Shown here: piece after piece, positions 1-4,275 of the stretch
Position numbering within the stretch: position 1 is the stretch's first letter
Layout of the letters: each line of letters begins with the position of its first letter
Source of the DNA: Patescibacteria group bacterium UBA6899
GTDB lineage: Bacteria; Patescibacteriota; Minisyncoccia; Phycocordibacterales; UBA6899
Direction of reading: 5' to 3'
NCBI GenBank assembly: GCA_002451235.1
Contig: DKBN01000040.1
Coordinates: forward strand, 286 to 7,919
DNA: 7,634 nt
Translations under genes and position numbers: made by a program
The notes under the pieces: generated by a model
Database searches by the model: none
Seen by the model: only the letters and a program-made list of their open reading frames with translations
What the model was told of the DNA's origin: nothing

Positions 1-188
1 AACATGGCCATACCAAGGATGCCGAGGAGCTGCCCGATCGCGGTCATCGACATGCGAAAGGTGGATTGCCCATTTTGGCCTATGAAGTGCTCGCCAAGGG
101 GGTATGCGGTCGCCCACAGCACCCCTGGGATCGCAACCAGGATGACGATCAGCGGCCACCCTAATTTACTTTTGAGACTCGTCGACAC
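1..188 (-). CDS. N-terminal part of a membrane protein, probably ferric-reductase-like (runs off the left edge)
   Basis: Reading the minus strand from a GTG at 188 gives 62 open codons that continue past the window edge. The N-terminus is short and basic (about residues 1-9, VSTSLKSKL) and is followed by a hydrophobic helix at about 12-29 (PLIVILVAIPGVLWAT). A loop then leads into a second hydrophobic segment (AIGQLLGILGMAM) at the edge. This order, with a short basic start, one helix, a polar loop, then a GQ-x-x-G-x-x-G helix, resembles ferric-reductase-like transmembrane proteins, which pass electrons through haem in the membrane. The haem-binding histidines would lie outside the window, so the family is an inference. 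The reading frame is the same as that of the upstream exporter and is separated from it by that gene's TGA, with about 42 bp between. GTG was chosen because no ATG is available and a promoter lies directly before it. An ATT two codons upstream sits better relative to a purine-rich AGAAGGGAAG, but ATT starts are rare. Confidence 0.6.
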   Translation of the reverse strand, partial: MSTSLKSKLGWPLIVILVAIPGVLWATAYPLGEHFIGQNGQSTFRMSMTAIGQLLGILGMAM

Positions 189-194
189 GGAAAT

Positions 195-223
195 ATTATA
201 TGTTACTTCCCTTCTCTTGACGA
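195..223 (-). promoter_or_regulatory. Sigma70-type promoter for the left-edge membrane protein
   Basis: On the minus strand, TCGTCA (218-223, 4 of 6 matches to TTGACA) is followed by a 17-bp spacer and a perfect TATAAT (195-200). Six bases later comes the G at 188, the first base of the GTG start codon. The expected transcript would therefore have no leader. The purine-rich AGAAGGGAAG lies inside the spacer, so it could serve as a ribosome binding site only on transcripts reading through from the upstream exporter. Confidence 0.5.
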
Positions 224-230
224 ATTTATT

Positions 231-2138
231 TCATTGGTTGTCTTCACTTTCGGATTCTTGTTCCCCGGGTTCGTCTCTCAAAAATCCTCCTTGCTGGATA
301 TTCCAAAGCGTCGCGTATCTCCCGCCTTTTTTGATCAGTGCGTCATGCGTACCATCTTCGATGATCCCCCCATTCTCGAGTACGATGATCCTGTCCATCC
401 TCCTAATGGTCGAGAGTCGATGCGCGATGATGATCGTCGTTTTTCCTTCCATGAGCCGCATCAGGGCATCCTGGATCCTTTCTTCTGATTGTGAGTCGAG
501 CGATGAGGTCGCCTCATCGAGAACGAGTATCGGGCTGTTGCGGAGAAATGCTCGCGCGATCGCTACGCGTTGACGTTCGCCGCCAGAGAGTCTGATCCCT
601 CTCTCTCCCACCAAGGTGTCGTATTTCGTCGATAACTTCTCTATGAATTCGTCGCAATGCGCGAGCCTCGCCGCCGCGATCACTTCCTCGTCCGTGGCCT
701 GTTGTTTGCCATAGCGAATATTCTCCATGAGCGTCCGGTGGAACAAAGCGGGATCTTGTGGAACAAGAGAAAGCACGTCGCGAAGGGATTTGAGCGTAAG
801 GTCTGCGATATTCTTGTTGTCGATCAGGATCTCTCCGGAACCTGGATCATATTGGCGAAACAATAGCTTCACGATGGTCGATTTTCCTGCTCCGGAAACA
901 CCGACCAATGCGATCTTTTCTCCCTTCGAAACCCTGAGATCAAATTTGTCCACTATGGGCTTCCCATGGAATGAGAATGAGACATTGCGAAATTCGATCT
1001 CCCCTTCCACATTAATGAGTTCGTCGGCGTCAGCCTTTTCCTGGATCTCGTGGGGTAAGAACATGATCTCAGCCATCTCCTTCGCGTCTGCGAACGACTC
1101 ATAGATGTCGCGGATGATGCGCGAAAACGACCATAACCGGTCTGTAAGCATCATGATATACGATTGCACCAAAACGAATGTTCCGATCGTGAAGGTACCG
1201 TTCTTCCAAAACGCGACGCCAGTGTAGAGCACGATAGCTTCGATCGTGATGATAAATAGCGCTTGGATACCGTCAATGATCGAGGAGGATTGCCAACTGA
1301 ACCTTGAGAAGCGCGATTGTAATTCGGTCGCTGACCGATATAGGTCGCGCTCGTGATTTTGAGAGCGGTAGAGCTCAATGGTTTGCTGATTCGTGATCGA
1401 GTCCGCGAGCTGTGCGGTTGTCCGTGAATCTTGGGCTGCCCTTCCGATATCGAACCGCAGTTTCCATCGAGCGAAGCCGTAATTCCATGCCGTGAAGAGC
1501 ACGACCCATACGATGACGATATACGCGATAATATGTTGCTCTCTCGCAAGCACGATCAGTATCCCCGTCACTTGGATAATGATGGGAATGATGTCGAAGA
1601 CTATTCTATCAGCAAGACGATCGTAACTTCCGGAGAAACGGTTCACTCTCTGCACCAGCGATCCAGTGAAGCTTGAGGAGAAGAACCGGTGAGAGTGATC
1701 AATGAGATAGGAGAAAGCGCCCTGACGAAGCTTTGCGAGCATATTCGAGGCGATGTACGCCATCGTGATGAACGATGCCCGCCAAAAAAGCCAGCCGACT
1801 ATGTTCACCGATACGAGCAGGAAGATATACCAGAGCGGTTGAGAGAGCGGTATACCCATGGGCGCAGAGTTCAGGAGATCGAGAAACTGTTTGAAGATAT
1901 ATGGGGTCAGTATCGCCGTTACGCTCCCGATTGACACCCCTAAAATACTGATCGTGATCGCAATAGGGAAATTTCTCAACTCATTCCAGTAGAGTTTAGC
2001 CACCGAGCCGACACCAAAATTGCCCTTTGGGTATTCATGCACATTCAATTCACCGACCCTGAGAAGTCGAAGCATGAAATGGTCGAACCGCGTAAGCTTG
2101 GCGATCTTTAGTTTCGTTTCGTCCATATATCGAGCCAT
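231..2138 (-). CDS. ABC exporter half-transporter (membrane domain fused to ATPase), MsbA/multidrug type
   Basis: A 635-residue type I ABC exporter that should work as a dimer in the cytoplasmic membrane, coupling ATP hydrolysis to export of a lipid, peptide or drug. A cytosolic N-terminus (about 1-55) leads into six hydrophobic segments near 58-82, 104-124, 178-200, 203-222, 285-310 and 315-332. The ATPase domain (about 380-615) is complete: aromatic A-loop F390, Walker A GVSGAGKST (413-421), Q-loop Q461, signature LSGGE (517-521), Walker B ILVLDE with catalytic E542, D-loop SSLD (545-548) and H-loop H573. Length matches the family. The last 15 or so residues form an acidic tail (DEPGEQESESEDNQ) outside the conserved fold. 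The start is ATG at 2138; a second ATG four codons in (2126) is equally possible, and neither has a clear Shine-Dalgarno. The substrate cannot be read from sequence. No second half-transporter is adjacent, so a homodimer is likely. Confidence 0.93.
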   Translation of the reverse strand: MARYMDETKLKIAKLTRFDHFMLRLLRVGELNVHEYPKGNFGVGSVAKLYWNELRNFPIAITISILGVSIGSVTAILTPYIFKQFLDLLNSAPMGIPLSQPLWYIFLLVSVNIVGWLFWRASFITMAYIASNMLAKLRQGAFSYLIDHSHRFFSSSFTGSLVQRVNRFSGSYDRLADRIVFDIIPIIIQVTGILIVLAREQHIIAYIVIVWVVLFTAWNYGFARWKLRFDIGRAAQDSRTTAQLADSITNQQTIELYRSQNHERDLYRSATELQSRFSRFSWQSSSIIDGIQALFIITIEAIVLYTGVAFWKNGTFTIGTFVLVQSYIMMLTDRLWSFSRIIRDIYESFADAKEMAEIMFLPHEIQEKADADELINVEGEIEFRNVSFSFHGKPIVDKFDLRVSKGEKIALVGVSGAGKSTIVKLLFRQYDPGSGEILIDNKNIADLTLKSLRDVLSLVPQDPALFHRTLMENIRYGKQQATDEEVIAAARLAHCDEFIEKLSTKYDTLVGERGIRLSGGERQRVAIARAFLRNSPILVLDEATSSLDSQSEERIQDALMRLMEGKTTIIIAHRLSTIRRMDRIIVLENGGIIEDGTHDALIKKGGRYATLWNIQQGGFLRDEPGEQESESEDNQ

Positions 2139-2171
2139 ATCTGAATAATTACGTCTAAAACATTCCGGCTA

Positions 2172-2223
2172 TGCGTCGGCTAAATGGGAAGAGAAGAAGG
2201 AGATCACGCAGAATACCGACGCA
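2172..2223 (-). repeat. Inverted repeat in the exporter leader
   Basis: TGCGTCGG (2172-2179) and CCGACGCA (2216-2223) are perfect 8-bp complements separated by 36 bases. In RNA from the minus strand they would form a stem 34-85 bases upstream of the exporter ATG. The upstream arm lies within the last codons of a possible leader peptide, so its translation could open the stem. No T-run follows, so this is not a classic terminator. Confidence 0.4.
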
Positions 2224-2287
2224 AGTCAGTGGCTAAGACCCGAATGAAGTTCGGGAAATATGCCCTAATGATGCGGTATCCTGTCAT
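2204..2287 (-). CDS. Possible 27-residue leader peptide upstream of the exporter
   Basis: An ATG at 2287, three bases inside the predicted start of transcription, opens a frame of 27 codons ending in TGA (2204-2206). It begins MTGYRIIRAYF and ends DLRRYSA. The peptide is basic and aromatic. A hairpin (2239-2255) lies within it, and its end overlaps one arm of the 2172-2223 inverted repeat. That geometry is typical of leader peptides that control a downstream gene, but a short frame like this could also arise by chance, and no Shine-Dalgarno is visible. I recognise no family. Confidence 0.2.
   Translation of the reverse strand: MTGYRIIRAYFPNFIRVLATDLRRYSA
2239..2255 (-). repeat. Short hairpin in the exporter leader
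   Basis: CCCGAA (2239-2244) and TTCGGG (2250-2255) form a 6-bp stem with a 5-base loop. In the minus-strand transcript it lies about 35 bases after the predicted start site. It is followed by TCTTAG rather than a T-run, so termination is unlikely. A structural or stability role in the 5' leader is possible. Confidence 0.35.
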
Positions 2288-2296
2288 CACGCAACG

Positions 2297-2324
2297 ATGA
2301 TACCACATTCCGCGATAAAGTCTA
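2297..2324 (-). promoter_or_regulatory. Candidate promoter for the ABC exporter
   Basis: On the minus strand, TAGACT (2319-2324, 4 of 6 matches to TTGACA), a 16-bp spacer and TATCAT (2297-2302, 5 of 6 matches to TATAAT) place a transcription start near 2290. This would give a leader of about 150 bases before the exporter ATG. No better match is visible closer to the gene. The -10 lies inside imperfect dyad symmetry (GGTAT at 2275-2279 against ATACC at 2300-2304). Confidence 0.4.
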
Positions 2325-2337
2325 TGGTTTGGTGGTG

Positions 2338-2502
2338 TTATTCTAGCATTTGCGCGAAGCTTTTTTGAACAAAACTCCTGATACGCCCCACTACAATTTT
2401 CTGGGAATATGGATACGGGGCGATGGACTCGCCCGTGCGGATTCCTCCCCAGACCCCTCCTCCGCTTCTTTGATTCTGAACAAGTTTTGTATGGTGGACC
2501 AT
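2338..2502 (-). CDS. Possible 54-codon frame overlapping the tRNA-Ala(GGC) 3' end
   Basis: An ATG formed by the 3' acceptor strand of tRNA-Ala(GGC) opens a 54-codon frame ending in TAA (2338-2340). It includes the stretches WGGIRTGESIAPYPYS and IRSFVQKSFAQMLE. The second half looks protein-like, but I recognise no family. The start sits inside a tRNA, there is no Shine-Dalgarno, and the same DNA forms a nested hairpin and is also open on the opposite strand. It is more likely a by-product of a structured repeat, or a remnant of a gene, than a working gene. Confidence 0.15.
   Translation of the reverse strand: MVHHTKLVQNQRSGGGVWGGIRTGESIAPYPYSQKIVVGRIRSFVQKSFAQMLE
2369..2490. repeat. Nested inverted-repeat segment directly beside tRNA-Ala(GGC)
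   Basis: Three inverted repeats are nested around one centre. The outer pair is ACAAAACT (2369-2376) with AGTTTTGT (2483-2490). The middle pair is TCTGGG (2400-2405) with CCCAGA (2448-2453), extended by AAT (2406-2408) with ATT (2441-2443). The inner pair is GGGCGA (2418-2423) with TCGCCC (2429-2434) around a 5-base loop, extended past one bulge by two more pairs. The minus strand of 2441-2463 is very G-rich. The segment starts two bases after the encoded CCA of the tRNA and would be transcribed with it. It could be a small structured RNA, a palindromic repeat inserted behind the tRNA, or a 3' stability structure. It lacks a terminator T-run. It does not match SRP RNA, tmRNA or RNase P motifs that I know. 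Confidence 0.45.
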
Positions 2503-2567
2503 ACCGGACTCGAACCGGTTACCTCATCCATGCCATGGATGCGCTCTACCAGGTGAGCTAATGGCCC
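2492..2567 (-). tRNA. tRNA-Ala, anticodon GGC
   Basis: The minus strand folds into a full 76-base cloverleaf including the encoded CCA (2492-2494). The 7-bp acceptor stem GGGCCAT/ATGGTCC carries the G3:U70 wobble pair that marks alanine tRNAs. The anticodon stem CATCC/GGATG holds loop ATGGCAT, with anticodon GGC at 2532-2534 reading GCC and GCU codons. The T arm is ACCGG-TTCGAGT-CCGGT. It is the second tRNA of a tandem alanine pair, about 92 bases downstream of tRNA-Ala(CGC), and probably shares its promoter. Confidence 0.97.
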
Positions 2568-2617
2568 ATATCGCGTAATTACTCGGTGTTTCCTACTGGA
2601 AAAACATCACTACTCTT

Positions 2618-2663
2618 TCCACAAGCTTAGAATTACGAGCAGTTGCAATTTTAAGCTTGTGGA
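2618..2663 (-). repeat. Strong hairpin between the two tRNAs that takes in the end of tRNA-Ala(CGC)
   Basis: TCCACAAGCTTA (2618-2629) and TAAGCTTGTGGA (2652-2663) are perfect 12-bp complements. After one mismatch (2630/2651) four further pairs AATT/AATT (2631-2634 with 2647-2650) close a 12-base loop, giving 16 pairs in all. In the minus-strand transcript the 5' arm begins with the last four bases of tRNA-Ala(CGC), U70 to A73, so this hairpin and the top of the acceptor stem cannot form together. A T5 run follows only about 14 bases later, which is a poor fit to an intrinsic terminator. Confidence 0.6.
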
Positions 2664-2733
2664 CCTGAGGGGATTCGAACCCCTGACCTCTGCAATGCGA
2701 ATGCAGCGCTCTAGCCAACTGAGCTACAGGCCC
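2660..2733 (-). tRNA. tRNA-Ala, anticodon CGC
   Basis: A 74-base cloverleaf on the minus strand. The acceptor stem GGGCCTG/CAGGTCC has the alanine-specific G3:U70 pair and discriminator A at 2660. The anticodon stem CTGCA/TGCAG holds loop TTCGCAT with anticodon CGC, reading GCG codons. The T arm is AGGGG-TTCGAAT-CCCCT. The three bases after the discriminator are CAA, so CCA is not encoded and must be added by a nucleotidyltransferase, unlike its neighbour tRNA-Ala(GGC). It is the first gene of the tRNA pair and lies about 14 bases from the predicted transcription start. Confidence 0.97.
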
Positions 2734-2753
2734 ATTACGAACCGAACTGTTGG

Positions 2754-2781
2754 ATTATACCCGACTTATACAGCTTCGCAA
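2754..2781 (-). promoter_or_regulatory. Promoter of the tRNA-Ala pair
   Basis: On the minus strand, TTGCGA (2776-2781, 4 of 6 matches to TTGACA), a 16-bp spacer and a perfect TATAAT (2754-2759) predict a start near 2747. This leaves only about 14 bases before tRNA-Ala(CGC), typical of a stable-RNA promoter. It faces away from the small membrane protein gene that starts at 2829. Confidence 0.65.
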
Positions 2782-2828
2782 CGAAATATCACAAGATACA
2801 TGCCTGTAGTATTACGATCGCTACTTTC

Positions 2829-3134
2829 ATGAATTCTACCTCACCACATGTTCTCAATACCTCGGCGAACCTTCTTGGATTCACCTTTATCGTTTATTCT
2901 ACGATCCGTGGGATGCACTTGGCAGACGCAAGCTATATCGATGAGGTTCTTGCTGTGTGCATCGTAATTCTTGCTTTTAGCACGTTGTTCTCATTCATAT
3001 CTATCCGCGTACGCACTGCTTCATTAAGCAGAAGATCTGAGACCGTTGCGGCTTATACATTCTTAGTCGCACTCATTTTAATCGCGATCATTTCAGTGCT
3101 GCTCGCCGCAAACGTGCAATATTTCAGCTTTTAG
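2829..3134 (+). CDS. Small three-helix membrane protein of unknown function
   Basis: A 101-residue protein, the only plus-strand gene I support here. Hydrophobic segments lie at about 13-30 (ANLLGFTFIVYSTIRGM), 38-60 (DEVLAVCIVILAFSTLFSF) and 74-96 (AYTFLVALILIAIISVLLA). A basic stretch between the second and third (SIRVRTASLSRR) suggests a cytoplasmic loop. I know of short bacterial membrane proteins with a similar NTS-NLLG start but no assigned role, and I assign none. The ATG at 2829 has no Shine-Dalgarno and no convincing promoter upstream; the intergenic space is shared with the divergent tRNA promoter. Its TAG stop (3132-3134) directly abuts the reversed TAA of nrdB, so the two genes converge with no gap. 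The strongly membrane-like composition is the main reason to accept it as real. Confidence 0.7.
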   Translation: MNSTSPHVLNTSANLLGFTFIVYSTIRGMHLADASYIDEVLAVCIVILAFSTLFSFISIRVRTASLSRRSETVAAYTFLVALILIAIISVLLAANVQYFSF

Positions 3135-4244
3135 TTACCAATCCAGCGTGCCTCCGGTCTTGTATTCAGTGACGCGTGTCTCAAAGAAATTCTTCTCCTT
3201 CGAAAGGTCAACCGCTTCTGACATCCATGGGAACGGATTGGTCGAACCGAAGATCGGCGCGATCCCGATACGTCCAAGGCGACGGTCAGCGATGTACTCA
3301 ATGTACTGTTTGAATGCTTCGGCGTTCATTCCGAAGATCCCCCGCGGGAAGACTTCTGCCGCAAAGGTATACTCGAGCTTCGCGGCCTTGGTGACGAGAT
3401 CTTTTACATGTTCGACAAATTGGGGCGTCCAGAGCTCTGGCTGTTCGACCTTGATCGTGTTGATCATGTCTATCCCAAAATTGAGGTGCATCGACTCGTC
3501 GCGCATTATGTATTGGATCTGTTCTGCGGAGCCCGTCAACTTGTTCTGCCGCTGGAATCCGAACATGACCGCGAATGAGCTGTAGAAGAATATCCCCTCG
3601 AGGATCAAAGAGAAAACGATCATGTTCTCGAGGAATTTCTGGTCTGCCTCAAACGTGCCGGTGCGAAAATCCTTATCGAAGATCCCGTTGTTGAAGGAGA
3701 GGATGAACTCGTCCTTGTTGTATATCGCATCAACCTCTCGGTACATATTGAAGATCTCTCCCCCATCGAGCCCAAGCGACTCGACGATATATTGGTACGA
3801 GTGCGTATGGATCGCCTCTTCATATCCCTGCCGAAGGAGATACATGCGGCACTCTGGGCTGGTGATGTGACGATAGAATGCAAGCACGATGTTATTTGCT
3901 GCGATGGAGTCTGCGGTGGTGAAGAACCCAAGTACTGTCTTGAATGCTTTGCGCTCATCCTCGGAAAGTACTGCTGTCGAGCGCCACTGTTCAACATCCT
4001 GTTGCATTGAGATCTCGGTCGGAAGCCAGTGATTCGCATTCGCGGCGTTGTATGCGTCCCACGCGAAGGTGTGCTTCATGGGATGGAGCTGGATGACATC
4101 TGCATCTGCGCCGTTGATGATACGCCGTTTGTTGACATCGATGCGCTGGCGCGATTTCTCGTATGCGGGTTTGTGGGCAGGTGCGGTTTGTTGCGAATTC
4201 TGCTTTGTCTGTGGTATTTGCGCGGGGTTCATGGTCGATATCAT
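3135..4244 (-). CDS. nrdB: Ribonucleoside-diphosphate reductase beta subunit (class Ia)
   Basis: A 369-residue radical-generating subunit that pairs with NrdA to reduce ribonucleoside diphosphates to deoxy forms for DNA synthesis in the cytoplasm. The di-metal site is complete by alignment with E. coli R2: D112, E143 and H146 (EEAIHTHSY), E216 (LEGIFFY), E250 and H253 (RDESMH). The radical tyrosine is present as Y150, so this is the standard tyrosyl-radical type rather than the Tyr-less class Ic form. The C-terminal tail ETRVTEYKTGGTLDW carries Y361, the likely relay tyrosine, and the peptide that docks on NrdA. The first 40 or so residues are a poorly conserved, polar, Gln/Lys-rich extension. 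The start is ATG at 4244; an ATG at 4232 is an alternative. It follows nrdA by 22 bp and is surely in the same transcript. No terminator is visible after it. Confidence 0.97.
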   Translation of the reverse strand: MISTMNPAQIPQTKQNSQQTAPAHKPAYEKSRQRIDVNKRRIINGADADVIQLHPMKHTFAWDAYNAANANHWLPTEISMQQDVEQWRSTAVLSEDERKAFKTVLGFFTTADSIAANNIVLAFYRHITSPECRMYLLRQGYEEAIHTHSYQYIVESLGLDGGEIFNMYREVDAIYNKDEFILSFNNGIFDKDFRTGTFEADQKFLENMIVFSLILEGIFFYSSFAVMFGFQRQNKLTGSAEQIQYIMRDESMHLNFGIDMINTIKVEQPELWTPQFVEHVKDLVTKAAKLEYTFAAEVFPRGIFGMNAEAFKQYIEYIADRRLGRIGIAPIFGSTNPFPWMSEAVDLSKEKNFFETRVTEYKTGGTLDW

Positions 4245-4255
4245 TAATTGCTCAT

Positions 4256-4275
4256 TTCACTGACATTCACTGACA
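4256..4275 (-). repeat. Perfect 10-bp tandem duplication across the nrdA stop
   Basis: TGTCAGTGAA occurs twice in immediate succession on the minus strand (4266-4275 and 4256-4265). The first copy encodes the last Cys-Gln and the TGA stop of nrdA. The second copy, with the base on either side, makes a four-codon frame (ATG TCA GTG AAA TGA) that ends nine bases before the nrdB ATG. Slipped-strand duplication is the simplest origin. Whether it affects translational coupling to nrdB is unknown. Confidence 0.6.

Noticed and set aside
4..573. 189-codon plus-strand frame at the left edge
   Set aside because: It is antisense to the left-edge membrane protein and the well-supported ATPase domain of the exporter; its translation is Ser/Pro-rich and shows no domain.
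2351..2366. Plus-strand terminator (GCGCGAAGC followed by TTTTTT)
   Set aside because: The stem is only about three pairs and no plus-strand gene lies upstream.
2350..2556. 68-codon plus-strand frame over the nested repeat and tRNA-Ala(GGC)
   Set aside because: Its C-terminus (TGLEPVTSSMPWMRSTR) is the translation of the tRNA complement, a well-known source of false genes.
2618..2663. Intrinsic terminator between the two tRNAs
   Set aside because: The stem is strong but no T-run follows it directly; the T5 is about 14 bases further on.
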